Source: Bipolaris cookei (lineage: Eukaryota > Ascomycota > Dothideomycetes > Pleosporales > Pleosporaceae). Taken from it: DNA of 64,000 nucleotides. Where the stretch lies: the NCBI GenBank assembly GCA_002286855.1, contig NRSV01000085.1, positions 1-64,000 on the forward strand, written 5' to 3'. The translations under genes and the position numbers were made by a program. Below are positions 23,104 to 35,369 of the stretch, one piece after another. The notes beneath the pieces are model-generated. The model was not told the origin of the DNA. It made no database searches and saw only the letters and a program-made list of their open reading frames with translations. Each line of letters starts with the position of its first letter. The stretch's first letter is position 1.

Positions 23104-23820
23104 TATCAAGACGGAGTGTGTTGTTGAGTTCTCAAGTCCAGCTTTGACTCCAGCGTCGCAACGCTTCCTTTACCGAGACGACGCTTTGAATGCGACGCGG
23201 TGCGATAACGACGTGAGAGGGAGGGAGAAACAAGAGGAAGAAAGAAACAAGGACAAGAGAGAAAACCAGTCCGCGCAAAAAACGGTCGCGTATATTCAAC
23301 AAAGTTTATAAATCGGGCAAAAAAGCAAAGGCTCACAGACGCACTTGCGCCCGCCCGAGAAGGAACCCACAAGGCGCGCAAAGACCAGTCGTCGACGTCA
23401 GTTCCGCTCACGTTTTTTTTTGCCCCGTTCAGCCTAGTGAAGCGGAAGGGAAGAAGAGAAGAACGGATCGAAGCGCAAGAGGGAGGGAAGGGGGGGCGAA
23501 AGGGATATGTAATCCGGGGTATATGTTTGATCTCGGATATAAGGCTGAGTAATGTGCAAGTGTGTGCTTGCTATTCCTTGTTTTCTTTTTTTTGGTCCCC
23601 TTGTTACAGAAGAACAGATACGAGAGACTTTTTTGATAGAGAGGTTTTGTATGAAACACAACAGACAAATACGGGTTTGTTTGGAAAGCCTTAAGTAAAG
23701 AAAGAAGAAAGGGTAGATTAAGGCTGAAGTATACTAGTAAGGAACTAAGAAGAACACACCGACGTCACAAGTCTGTTGTTTACCCTGATTCTCTCTCTTT
23801 TTTTTTCTTATTTTCCTATC

Positions 23821-23852
23821 TCTCTCTCTCTCGCTCGCTCGCTCGCTCGCTC
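23821..23852. repeat. TC/TCGC microsatellite
   Basis: Five TC units pass into about five TCGC units. Confidence 0.85.
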
Positions 23853-24549
23853 ACCCGCCGGTGGGGGTCGCACACACGGGACTCCCGTATTCCGTGTTCG
23901 ATTATCGATGGGTGATGCAGCTGCGCCAAATCGGAAATTCCATGTACGTTATCCTTTACCTTGTTCGAAATGGGGCTAGTTTATCCGCGGTTGGTTCAAT
24001 GTGAATGGGCGGTTTTTCTTCCTCTTCTTTCCTGACCTGACCAAGCTTTTTCGGCGATGTGCGGATGGACGTGCGCAACACCCGCCCGTCTGTCCGTCTG
24101 CGTACTCTCTTCCTGTTCGGCCAAAGCAAAAGCCAAAAAAGGGCATATAACTAGAGATGTTTGATAGTAGTAGTGGTGGTGGTGGTGGGGATGGAAACGG
24201 GTGATGTCACCAGGAGGCTTTTTTATTTTTTATTATTATTATTGTTATCCTGTTTGCTGCTGCGTTGTGGGAAGTGTAAGAAATTGATCAATGTATGGAT
24301 AAAAGTAATGAAGCATGGTGTATAGTTCATGGAGTATGTATTATTCTAACGTGACTATGCGTATACCCTGTCAAACAATTGCAAGCACCACCACCACCAC
24401 CAGCCACCACACGCCCACCGGCACTGCACGCAGCCGCGCATCCGGGACATGCACAGCATTGCGCCTTTTTTTGGCTTCTGGGAGGCGAACTATTAAGCTC
24501 GTTTTGCGTAATTTCCTTACTCGGAGCTGAGAGCGGACGAGGGTTGAGT

Positions 24550-24550
<1 letters not shown>

Positions 24551-24584
<34 letters not shown>
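24551..24584. repeat. GT17 microsatellite
   Basis: Seventeen uninterrupted GT dinucleotides; likely length-polymorphic. Confidence 0.95.
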
Positions 24585-24585
<1 letters not shown>

Positions 24586-25562
24586 GGGGCTGTTCTTTTG
24601 GGGTTTTCGGACTAAAAAGGGTGGATAGGGGAGCGGGAGTGTCACGCGACCGGGATGTGGGTGTCGGATGTCGGATATGGGGGTAGGGGTGGGGGGGGCA
24701 TTTCCTAAATGCCCGACTTTTTTATCTAAATGGATGTATTTGTCCAGAGTGTCATGTAGATAACTGGCCTAGTATGGTAATCGGAGAATTATGGTCCCTC
24801 CACTGCTGAACGATAGTTCTACGACCTTCAGTTGAATGAACGAGGGCTAAGAGGAGTAGGTATCCTTGCTTCGCATCATGGCGGTACGTGCAAGCAACGG
24901 ATAGAAGGGTCTCGGGGGCGGACGGAAATAAGCGCGTGGTTTGCTCCGAAAAAAAAGGTGATTTACTGGGTACCAACACGTGAGTGTCATGTTGTTCGTC
25001 ATGTGCGTTGCTCTCGCGATGTAACCGTAGTACCCACCCACAAAGGAACCGGCGTCACGTGGGTTTTAGATAGGGTATTATGTTGAAATGACAGAATGCT
25101 ATGCTTGAAGTAAAGTTTGCGGCTACAATGGCTAGCTTCGATCGTCCTCGGAGACAAAGCCATCGTGGCGTCATTGGTCGAAGCTTTGGGTTTTTTCCCT
25201 TACGTGTAGACATAAAATAGTCAGCTATTGCTAGTATACTAGTTTGCCGAACAGATGCCGATTGGGAGTGGGACATGCAATGACGTTGATAAAAAAAAGA
25301 AGAACAGGGAGAGGAAGTGCACGGGCAGCTTTGTTTAGATCTTGCTACTATTTTCATATCACGTCAATAGTCATTAGTCAAGGGATGCAGAAAGCATGAG
25401 CTTAATTGAGCACTTGTGTTTTATTTCGTGTTGATTTTTATTTGATATCTGTCCTACCCATCCGTCTTCATACCCATCATCCTTCGATGTCGGCTCATCG
25501 AATAATTCGTAACACGTTCCAAAAAAATAGCAAAAGAAGAATGTCTCCACGACGCCCCCCAT

Positions 25563-27041
25563 CTATGCAAAGACGTAGCAAGGGATACCGTACTATAAAA
25601 TGTTAGCCAACACCGTCCACAACAAACCCCAAGGATACAAAACGTACATTGGTAGGAGCATTAAACTTGAGGTTCTTATCCAATCCCAAAATCTCCTCAA
25701 TCTCACTGTCCTTGAGATCAAAGCTCGTGACATCCAAGTTTTGTGCCAGGCGGTTCGGCGAGTTAGACTTGGGGATAACGCTCAGACCGCGCTGGGTAGA
25801 CCAGCGCAGCAGCACCTGCGCGGGCGTCTTGCCGTGAGCCTCTGCAATCTTCTTGATGACGGGGTGGTCGAACAGAAGAGGCGTGTCGGCGGCAACCTTC
25901 ATGTCACACTCGAGGAAGCTCTGGGGGCCAAACGACGAGTAGGCGGTGACCTTGATGTCGTGCTGGCGGGCGAGCTCAATGAGGTGGGGTTGGACGTAGT
26001 ATGGGTGGTGTTCGATTTGGAGGGTGGCGGGCTTGACTTTGGCGTAGGTGAAGAGGTCAAGGAGGAGGGCGCCGCTGTAGTTGCTTACGCCGATGCTCTT
26101 TGCGAGACCCTTTGACTTGAGGTCCTCAAAGGCTTCCCATGTGCTTTGTAGGCTGGCGTTGCTGTGCTCGATCTTGCTCTCGCCGTCGTAGTACCAGCCG
26201 GGTGGGTAGCGCACCTTGGGGTCGACATATTTGAGGGCGACAGGGAAGTGGATGAGGTAGAGGTCGAAGTAGTCGACGCCCCAGTCGGCAAGTTGCTTGC
26301 GGGCGATGGGCTCGACTTGCTCGCGGTCGTGGAAGGTTTGCCAAAGCTTGCTGACGATGAAGAGGTCCTCGCGCTTTACGAGGCCCTCCTTGATGGCACG
26401 GGCAACACCCTGGCCGCACTCGACTTCGTTGCCATAGTCTGTTCAAGATTGAGTCGTCAGTATGGGTTGCATGAGCACGTGAGGACCCTCGGGCTTCGTT
26501 CCGATGGATGACGCTAGCATTCCGATGCAGAGCCAAGCATGTACAGCAGCCACCGGTAATTCGGGGCGTCTCGCGTTAACAAGCACCGATTCTGCTGACC
26601 ATTTGCCAGATGGTGGGGTTACAGCAAGAAAGAAAAGAGAGAAGGAAAAACGAAATGCTCAACACGAGTCTACATACCGCATGCGCCGTCAAATAGCCTG
26701 TAGCCAGCCTTGATGGCATTGTAAACAGTATCGGCGCAAGTAGCATTGTCGACCTTCCACAGTCCAAAGCCGACCTGGGGCATCTTGTTGCCATCGTTGA
26801 GGGTAACGAAAGGGACGTTTGAAGCCATTGTAGCGATAAAGCTGCGATTGGCAAGTCTAGTCTTGAAAGTTGGTACGGTATGCGCTCGAGGGGCAATGCA
26901 GCGAGTCTTGATTGACGACAACGAAGCAGAAGAAGAAGAAACAGATGTGAAGAAGGGGCGAGGAGTAGAAGCAGTGGGAAAAACAGCGGTGCAACGCAGC
27001 GTATTAATACTACCGACACGGCAGATGGGTCTAGCAATCAT
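25563..27041 (-). CDS. aldo/keto reductase, NAD(P)H-dependent D-xylose reductase type
   Basis: Exons 26678-27041, 25648-26438 and 25563-25592 (introns 239 and 55 bp). From the internal ATG at 26828 the protein has 323 residues, the normal length of xylose reductases; from the upstream in-frame ATG at 27041 it has 394. Numbering from 26828: catalytic tetrad Asp47, Tyr52 (DYGNE), Lys81 (IVSKLW), His114 (YLIHFP); coenzyme motif VIPKSNSPNRL; the last 30-base exon adds YGIPCYVFA, the expected terminus. It reduces xylose and other aldoses to alditols in the cytosol. The extra 71 N-terminal residues are Arg/Ser/Thr-rich with almost no acidic residues, like a mitochondrial presequence. Confidence 0.93.
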
Positions 27042-28020
27042 GGTTCCTTGATATCAAACGTGTATTTTGCAGACGGAACTTCAGACTATTCTGCCCCCAG
27101 GCACAACAACCAGCCTGCCGTCTATATAACGCCGTGTCAGAGGTTAGTTTGGGCCAAATGACCCTGCGTCTTCACCCGGACGACTGGGTTAACCATGCCT
27201 TTGATTTGCCTTCTCCAGCCCTCATTCGCCATCGGTCTGCCTGCCATTTTACCCTGCCTGGACCACTGTAGCCTTTATGACGGTTACTTAGCAGCGCGGC
27301 AAGCAGCTAACAGTTGTCTTGTGCAAGCGTGACTTTGGATGGGCTTGCGGTCTGTCTCTTGCTCTCCCAAGTGCCCGGCAAATTCTACGACGGCCAGGAT
27401 AAATAGCGGCTCCTCTCAACAGACTCGTATCTCGAGGGGCCTCGCTCACGCTCAAGCTGCAGCGTATCATCCCACGTATGGCTGGTAAAAAACGGGTGCC
27501 GCAGCATATCGGAGTGGCCACAGGTTTGCGTGGTGGGGTAGCATGAGCCCCTCTCGATCCACAATGTGGCCCTGCCACTGCGCGGTAGGCGGATAAAATA
27601 CCTCTTAGTAACAAGGCACCGGATAATTGTTTCGCACCATGGCCGTCATGTACTAATCGACAATGCCTCTGCGCACTGCAGACTCCGCCTTTAGGGTTCG
27701 GGACACCGTGTTCCTTATTAAGCGCCTAATGCAACCAGTCTCGTGTGTACGTGGTGTCCAGCTCAAGCTGCAATCGACATGGCATTAAGATAACATTGCA
27801 GAGATAGCACTTGCTCACCCCACAGGGTATCCAACACAAGCAACAGAACAAGAACATTGGTTGGCCGACGCCACCATCAATAACAATACACTATTCATAC
27901 TAAAGACGTTATGTCCACTCGGGACGCAGTCGTACATATTTTTGCCTTCCGCGCCTTGCCCGTCATACGCCAGACCAAACACCAGGGAGCAAAGTGCCCC
28001 TTTCGCTGCAAATGCCCACC
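27042..28020. other. intergenic
   Basis: Promoter side of the aldo/keto reductase and 3' region of the P4-ATPase gene. Nothing else is supported. Confidence 0.5.
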
Positions 28021-31000
28021 CTATTTCCGTGAACTCGCCATCTCTCCATATCTTCCTCTCTGTTGTGTCGTATCGTATGCTTGTAGGACCCTCGCCTGCG
28101 ACTCGTCCGTCTGCGAGAATGCATAGCCTCGCTGTTTGCGCATACGTTGTACCTGTCGTACCTTTCGAATGGCTTTCTGAAACTGTTCCATTCTGCAGAT
28201 GTGTTAGCATGTCGTCATTTGCGCTGTGCAGATTCAGAGTGACGTACCGTGGTCGATAATCCTGAATGTTGTACTTTTGAATTTCCTGAACGTGGTGGTA
28301 GCTCTGCGGAAAGTACATCCTCTTTGCGTACTTCCACGCAAAGTCTCTGATCAGGCAAAGCGGTGGTAATACTACCAGCATGGCCCAGAATCGTGGGTCG
28401 GGGAAGAGTCGCTCAATCACACCAACATACTCATTCGAGATGCCGGCCTTGGGCGCTACAATGGCGTAGATGGGCATGAGGATGAACCAGAGAAGCATCG
28501 AACCTGGGATAGCCAGCACAGTATACTTTGTCCAGATGTTGGTGATGAGCGAAGCCTTGAGTAACACAGTTGCAAGATTAGCAGTGTAGGCTGCTGTACC
28601 CCAAACCCAATGACCAGCGTTGCGACCGTCCCACTGCGGCCAGTCCCACATGATGAAAGCCTGAGCGCCAAAGTAGAGAATGAGCGAGTGGTAGAAGCCA
28701 TTGCCGACCCAGGACCAGAATGAGTGCATCCTGAAAAACACACCCGACTGACTGAGGCGGTAGAGTTGCGGGTATCGATCTAGCAACCTCGCGCTCACAA
28801 ACTGGTCAAAAATACCAAGGACAAAAGGCGGTGCTGCGGTGAAGAAGACGTTGTAGAATGTGAGGGTCCATGACTCATAGATAATCTGACCGGAAAAGCC
28901 GTTCTGGAAAGAGTACCAAAACTGTGTCATGAACATGGCAATATTCTTGTAGAATGAGTACAGAATGACTTTGCTGACACGCTGGTAACTCCATGCACCG
29001 TGGACAAGCAGAAGCTTGCGGAGGTAGCGGAATTGACCAATGGCAATGTCTGCACTGCGAGCTGCCTGAAGACCTTCGACACCGCTGATACCAACACCAA
29101 CGTGGGCAGCCTGGATCATAGATACGTCGTTGGCTCCATCGCCAATAGCCAACAGAATCGACTTGAGATGGCGCTTGACGAGCTTGACGACGAGAGCCTT
29201 TTGGAGAGGAGAGACACGGCAGCAGATGACAGCCTTGCACCGGATGGCAAGATCCAGGAATTCCTTTTCGAGATCGCGCTCAAGGGCGTAGGTGAGTGAT
29301 TTGCCGTCAATGACCAGAGCGAGGACATCCATTTCGGCCCCGCCTTGACTCTGGCTGGTAATCGCTTGGTACTTTTTGCGGATATTGTCTCGCGTAGCTT
29401 CCTTGTTTTCCTCGTTGATGATGAGAAGACTCATGTCCTCGCTAATCAGCTTGCAACTCATACCGATGTTGATGGCAGTCTCTTGGCGATCGCCAGTCAA
29501 GACCCAGACCTTGATGCCGGCGGATTGCAGAGTCGCAATAGTGTCTGGGACACCGTCTTGCAGCTTGTCCTCGATAGCAGTTGCTCCCAGAAGAGTCATG
29601 TCGCGTTCAATAAGTTCGGCGGCCTTGTCCAGCTCTTCGGCACGGCTGCCACTGACAGTTGTCTGCGCAGTGTTGAAAATCGACCACCATTCCTGGAACT
29701 CGTCCTCTGGAATCTCACGCATAGCCAGACAGAGGGTGCGGAGACCCTCGGAGGCGTATTCTTCAAGATGTGTCAGGGTCGCTTCCACATACGGGTTGTC
29801 CTTTGAAAGTCTCTCCAAGATGACAGTATCAGCACCTTTGGTAAAGCATACGATCTTGCCTTGGGGCGTGCGAAAGATGGTAGACATTCTCTTTCTTGTC
29901 GAGTTGAATTCACAGACAGCCAAAAGCTCGTATTCCAATTGACGGCCATCAACCTCAATAATGACAGCGCGCGGTTTTCGTGCAATGAACCTGTAACCCA
30001 GAGTCACGGCGCCTTCGACCAAAGCACCCTCATCCGGAGAGGCAGCTTGGTACTTGATGGCGCCTTTTTCTCCCTTCATTTCGGGAATAACGGTATGACA
30101 TGTTGCGAGAAGGGTGAGGAACTGGTCAATGATGTGCTTGTTCGGATGCGATCGTCGGTTCTGCTCGAGCTGCTTGAAGTCGTGAATTCCAACCTCAACC
30201 CCGTCTTCTATTGTCGCACGTCGATCTTCGGGAATCTCGTCGGCATACTGGATACCAGCAATGGTAGACTGCTTGAATTCCATCATATTACATGTCAAGG
30301 TACCTGTCTTGTCAGAGAAAATGTACTCGATCTGGCCGAGCTCCTCGACGAGGGACGAAGTTCGGCATTTGGCGGGTGTGTCGGTTGGTTCGTAGTAGAT
30401 GTCGAGGTCAGAGTCGATCAGACTTCCAGTGTAGTACTTTACGATTTCGATTGTTACGAAGAGTGAGATGGGGACCAGGTTGGAGTACAGGACCCAGTAG
30501 GTCAGCAGGTCACGGAAGAACTGCTTGGCACCGTTGAAACCAGGGAGATAGAGGTAGGTAAGGTTACCTCCCCGAGTAGATTGTATGATGATATCGCCAA
30601 TGGAACTAATGATGCTAAGACAGACGAGGATTATCACCAGCATGAGAATTTGCCTGTTGACCATCCTCTCTACGGCCGTGGTCTTAATAGGGGTAGCCGT
30701 AGCATTCCTCATGAGCTTCGTTTCATGTCCTGTAAAGACGACTACACCATGAATCCAGGGTGTGTTTCGCAGCGTGGCGCCACGCAGCAGCAGCTGATCA
30801 GGTGCCAAAGGTAGCTCCTTCTCTCCTCCGCCTGCGGCAATGGTCAAGGTGGCTTCATAGGTGTAGAGACTGCTGTTGGGTTGTTCGGATCGGATTCTGC
30901 CGCCTAGTCTTGCGAGTTCTGCCGGACTGACAAAGTCGGCAGTCTCGGGAATAGCCTGCTTGATCTTGAGGTTCGTCTCGCCGTCCAAGTTGGCAGTTTC

Positions 31001-32140
31001 GATGTAGCAAAGACCCTCGGGCTCGGAAGAGGCGAGAAGGACGAGATCAGTGGGGAAGGGCTGCTCGGATTCAACGCGCACAATGTCTCCCACTGCGACA
31101 TTGACCCACTTGGTATCTACAAAGGTAGAACCCTTCAGGACCTGAGCCTTTGAGTTGTTGAGTTCCGAATCAGACTGTTTCCGCCGGTAGTCTTCAATGT
31201 ATTCCTTGACGGCGGATACGAATAAAACAATGCAGAGTGGAACGATTGTAGTGAATCGCGAGGTGGGCGAGATGCCAGGAATCTGCTGGAGGATGGCGGT
31301 AAACAAGAAGAAGAGATTGGCGTATTTGGAAAACTGTTCATACAAAAACTTGGGGAGGAAGGTGACAATATTGTACTTGGACGTCGAGATGTGGTTGTCG
31401 ACGTACTTGTTGACCGAATTTGCGGGCGGGTTGTTGAGGTGGATGATGCGGGGGCCGAGGGTCGAGGGGTCGGGTGCGCCTCCGCCAAAGCCAAACTTGA
31501 AGTTGCTGGGGCCTTTTTTCTTCTTCTTGGATGAACCGTCGTCGTAGGCGCTGGCGGGCTCGTTTGCGCTGGGCTGCTGCTGGTGGGCGGCGTTCTCGGT
31601 CAAGGGCATATCCATCTCCGAGTACTCTGAGCCGCGGCCCAGCATGTTTTTGACACGTCCCGTCAGGCCGCCACCGAGACTGAGGATGCTGTTCCTGTTG
31701 TGGGCGTTCTTGGAGCCACCGCGGGTGATGCCTGGCGAGGCCTGGTCGTATGCGCCCCCGGCGGCGTAGTAGCCCTGTGCCGAGGCGTCGTCGTCGTGGG
31801 GGATGTCGGCGTCGGAGTAGCGCTGGTAGTTGTTCAGGTCCGAAGTTTGCGAGTAGGCCCTGGGGTTGCTTCCTCCTCCGCTCACGTAGGGTGAGGCTGC
31901 GGGAGGAGCGCCCGGCCCGCCCGGCAGGCCCTGGGTCGTCCTGCCACCGCCGACAAAGTCATCGTACGAGACCGAGGGCCGGCCCTGTGGCGGGGCGTCT
32001 GAGGCGTCAATGTCGTAGCGGTGCAGGAGGTTGTGGTCGCCGGTGGGAGGCGGTGCGCCCGAATTGTATGCGGGCTGGTGGTCGTCAAAGTCAATGAGGT
32101 TGTCGCTATGAGGCGGTCCACCTGGCGGCCTGCTGGCCAT
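28021..32140 (-). CDS. Drs2-type phospholipid-transporting P4-ATPase (flippase)
   Basis: Exons 28248-32140 and 28021-28192 (intron 28193-28247) give 1354 residues. The N-terminal 220 residues are disordered (FDDHQPAYNS, Gly/Pro-rich); NPPANSVNKYVDNHISTSKY then begins the conserved body. The phosphorylation site is Asp610 in SDKTGTLT; the actuator region has LDGETNLK, and the later ATP-domain motifs are LTGDRQETAINIG and AIGDGANDVSMIQ. Ten membrane helices are expected. The 55-bp intron near the end is needed: splicing replaces a long random read-through with MEQFQKAIRKVRQ and the GYAFSQ element, the autoinhibitory tail of Drs2/ATP8A flippases. It should move phosphatidylserine and phosphatidylethanolamine to the cytosolic leaflet in the trans-Golgi with a Cdc50 partner. 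Confidence 0.95.
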
Positions 32141-33738
32141 GACGGCCGTCTGTCGTCTTGGGCGTCCTGGGTCCGCTCAGCGCGTCTGCTCTACTAATGC
32201 ATCGAAGAGCCACCGCAGTCTGTCGCCGTGTCGTGGGGGGAAGCGTGTGTGTGTGTGTGCGTGCGTGGGGGAGTGTTGATTGCGGCTACGGGCGGAGAGG
32301 TGGGCGCTGAAAATAGTACAGTAGTAGTCGCACCTCCGCGTTGGCCGGCGGTTCGTGTATCAGGAGTGTGTGTGAGAGAATGCGTGTGTGAGCGAGGGAG
32401 CAGGTATGGCAAGGCAAATGCGACGCGCAACAGATGAAGCTGGCAGCGGGCTATAGAGTGGAGCAGCAGAATCACGGGTTCAGCGTGCAGGTGTCTGGCC
32501 TGGCTGTGAGCTGGGTGGGAGTGTCGTCGTCGAAAGATGTGTAGGCACGGGCCCCGAGTGCTGAGCGAGGAGCGAGGCAGTGGCAGTGCCTAGAGTACAT
32601 ACGACTGCGACTGATTCCCTGGTACCCTGGGCAAGCTGCTGCAGCTGCGCCCCTGGTGTCTCCATGTAAGTATCCACCCTCGAGCGAATGACACACTGCT
32701 TGCCCCGTCGACCAAGTCTCTAAATTGCGCCGAGTCGACCTGGACGCGTGAGACTGTCTTCTCCTCGACGTCCTGCTCCTGTCCAGGGCCATTACGCGGC
32801 GCCGCCGTTGGAAAGACATTAGGTGGAGCACACTGACATTGCGCCAAGCTTTCTCTCTATACTCGATTCTAGAGTACACACTGTCCTCATCAATTAAATA
32901 CTAATCATCATGTATGTACACATAAGTATGTACGGTGTCTCTCTTGCTGAAATGTAGGGCCACCACCCGACTTTGAGACACCAAGCATGCTGGCCCGCCA
33001 TAAGTATTGAAACCAATCCAGTATAAACTTCGTCGCTGCGCCCTTTGCCTTGCGTCCTCCACTGCGGGTGCATCCCAATTTAACTCACGTATGCACTGTG
33101 CTGCGGCCTCTTGAACATGCCGAAAACCACCACCCGAGCGCGCCATGCCACAGCAATGTCAATTCTCGATTTGGGCATCACCAAAATGGTATCTTAGGCG
33201 TACTTTCACACTGTTATCCCAGGGCCTACGTTGCCAAGTTGACCTGGTCCGCTATCTCGTAACGGTCTCTTAGTGGCGCTGGCCACTCTTAAAATAGGTA
33301 GTGGTACGTACCTCGCAACAGATGCATCCACTATTGGCTCATGAGACCACATTTCACTTGCTTGCCCTCACCACGCCTGACCTACACCCACCTACATAGC
33401 CTCAGCACTGCCTAAGCTCTGCTTATTATTCCCGCTATGCAAGTCTTCACTATTACTACATGCTACAAGACGGTCTTACATGCACAGATACATCTCATCT
33501 CCATCTTGCTTGGCATCTCACTCGCCTGCAATGACAATCTGCCGAACCCTCTTATGGTTCGCCATCCGCTAGCGCCAGTATTCACGTCCCGTGCCCAGAA
33601 TTTTCCTCCACCCCACCATACCCTGCATACTTACTCTTGACAACGTGCATGGTTTCTTTTGGCTGTGCAGACGCACTCTTGTAGTGTGTCACTACATATT
33701 CACTCTATCCCGGATTTTCTTCATCGAAAACAGCAATA
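32141..33738. other. intergenic between the flippase gene and tRNA-Lys
   Basis: Has a GT/GTGC run at 32245-32267 in the flippase leader. Minus-strand frames around 32472-33221 show no motif. No gene is called. Confidence 0.5.
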
Positions 33739-33846
33739 GCCCGGCTAGCTCAATCGGTAGAGCGTGAGACTCTTAGTCTTTCACGGTCTAACAGACACGA
33801 TTACTCAGTACATCTCAAGGTTGTGGGTTCGACCCCCACGTCGGGC
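33739..33846 (+). tRNA. tRNA-Lys (anticodon CTT) with a 36-base intron
   Basis: Acceptor stem GCCCGGC/GTCGGGC, D arm GCTC-GAGC, anticodon stem TGAGA/TCTCA with loop CTCTTAA (anticodon CTT), and T arm GTGGG-TTCGACC-CCCAC. The anticodon loop is split after position 37 by 33776-33811, the canonical place for nuclear tRNA introns. Removing it leaves a normal 72-base cloverleaf. A-box-like and B-box (GGTTCGACC) internal promoter sequences are present. Confidence 0.95.
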
Positions 33847-34406
33847 TTGTACGTTCTTTTTTGCTCTTTTATCATTCATCATAGTCACGGCTTCTTTTTG
33901 GTACTTGTAGCCATGGTTACATGAACCAACAACATCATGCTACCTCTCTTTTTACATGTTCATGTTTGCTCGAGAAAAAACTGCGTAATGTGCATGGTAA
34001 TAACAAACTGGTGCGCATGTCGACCAGCATCAGACATTCACCGTCTAGGAAGCGATAGTTAGGGACCTGCGGCAAAATCCCGTGATACTGGAAGCAAGAA
34101 GTACCTTCAAGTGAATCGCGGTCCAGCAATCACGTTCAAGACTCCCCACCCTACTGTGTATGAATCGCCAAGAAGTCTTTCGCTGGATCCATCCCCAAGG
34201 CAATCACTACCCACGGTTTAACCTCTACATTGTACCAAATCAAGTATTTCACGCAATAGAGACACTTTTCTTGTCTTCAAAAAATTTAAATATCCACTTG
34301 TTTCGCCCACCATGCCCCATCCCAACTCCGTCTTGAACCAAACTCCAATCACTCCCCAATAACTCAGGACGTCAAGATATCCTTCAATGTATTTCATGAA
34401 GCAATC
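33847..34406. other. intergenic
   Basis: T-rich just after the tRNA (a likely polymerase III stop at about 33855-33861). Nothing else is recognised. Confidence 0.5.
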
Positions 34407-35015
34407 ATGCCCGACGTATATCTTTGCACCACCCGCGAGGCAATCCTATTGTGGCGTGTGCAACTCGATCATGGAAAACACGACTGCACACCCTCGCCCA
34501 CCGCAAACCTAGGTACCTTGCACGCCTTCCCCGCCGAGCTACAGCAACGCACTATATCCTGCCTCAACATCAAGTCACTTTTTGAATTCCGGCGCGTAAG
34601 CAAGCTAACCATGCGCCTCGTCAATTCTCTGCTGGAATATCAGAAAATCATGGCCCATGCGCCCATGGCCCTGCGCATAGCTATCGCTATCAAAACACAC
34701 CATAGATACACCATTTCTAATCTCTTCGCCACGCTGTGTCAATGCCACTGTGAGGATTGCGGAATGCTGGTTCATTATATCTGTCTCTTTACCCGCCGCC
34801 GTATTTGTCTGAGCCAGAAGAAATACTGTGAGGGTAGCTGGGCGCCACTCTTGGTTACACTTGGTATGCTGCGGCCCATACATGCCGTGGATGACGACGA
34901 AGTCCCTGGCTGGACCATGTTACTTAATATCCCCAAAACTGCTCCGCGGTTTTCTCCTGTGTCTGGCTTCTACACGCAGACCCGAGTAACCAGCGAAGGC
35001 GGCAACTTCAATTAA
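34407..35015 (+). CDS. F-box-like protein, probably 3'-damaged
   Basis: 202 residues from the ATG at 34407. Residues 35-75 (LHAFPAELQQRTISCLNIKS, then LFEFRRVSKLTMRLV) form an F-box, followed by EYQKIMAHAPMALRIAIAIK and a Cys-bearing TLCQCHCEDCGMLVHYICLF segment, as in expanded fungal F-box families. The frame stops at 35015. A further open stretch at about 35030-35255 (VDVNYTFPDLKQYLSLVLQG) and a C2H2-like scrap (QCGVWTKEDLEKHMREEH, around 35278-35331) look like its lost C-terminal part. The best donor/acceptor pair I could find does not keep the frame, so I read the gene as degenerating. The F-box part may still be translated. Confidence 0.5.
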   Translation: MPDVYLCTTREAILLWRVQLDHGKHDCTPSPTANLGTLHAFPAELQQRTISCLNIKSLFEFRRVSKLTMRLVNSLLEYQKIMAHAPMALRIAIAIKTHHRYTISNLFATLCQCHCEDCGMLVHYICLFTRRRICLSQKKYCEGSWAPLLVTLGMLRPIHAVDDDEVPGWTMLLNIPKTAPRFSPVSGFYTQTRVTSEGGNFN

Positions 35016-35369
35016 CTTCACATTTACTTTAGAGGTTCATATGTTGACGTGAATTATACTTTTCCCGATCTGAAACAGTATCTCTCTCTGGTGTTGCAAG
35101 GACAATATGAGAAAGATATGGTGGTGCCGAAGAGTATCTCGGCTGTTGTTGCACCTTGCCAGAGCAAGATGAGCTGGAACGCTGAATATGATATGCAGCG
35201 CCAAATCTGTAAGGCTCAACAGGAGGGGCATATTACTCGGTTTGGGAAATACTAGAATAGTAGCATGGGTACTCGGCAGTGTGGTGTTTGGACTAAAGAG
35301 GATCTGGAGAAGCATATGCGTGAGGAGCATGGGGTAGGAGAGAAACCAGTTCAGGGAGATTTGACTAAA
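35016..35369 (+). pseudogene. detached C-terminal fragment of the F-box-like gene
   Basis: Open segment with YTFPDLKQYLSLVLQGQYEK and a Cys/His pair further on (CGVWTKEDL, KHMREEHGVG) that resembles half a C2H2 finger. It is separated from the F-box frame by a stop and cannot be joined by a phase-compatible intron. Identity as the tail of the upstream gene is inferred from proximity and strand. Confidence 0.35.

Larger units (their letters stand above)
23104..25562. other. long intergenic region rich in simple repeats
   Basis: About 2.46 kb between the four-helix gene promoter and the 3' end of the aldo/keto reductase. It contains TC/TCGC (23821-23852), GGT (about 24170-24188) and GT17 (24551-24584) runs and many G or T homopolymers. 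No gene is supported. Confidence 0.55.

Noticed and set aside
25600..26115. 171-codon plus-strand frame within the aldo/keto reductase
   Set aside because: Entirely antisense to the well-supported reductase exon with its catalytic motifs.
27815..28020. Extension of the flippase frame to 27815
   Set aside because: It requires reading through a clear 55-bp intron; splicing restores the known C-terminal motifs and ends at 28021.
29345..30466. Plus-strand frames of 150-200 codons inside the flippase gene
   Set aside because: Antisense shadows of the long P4-ATPase exon.
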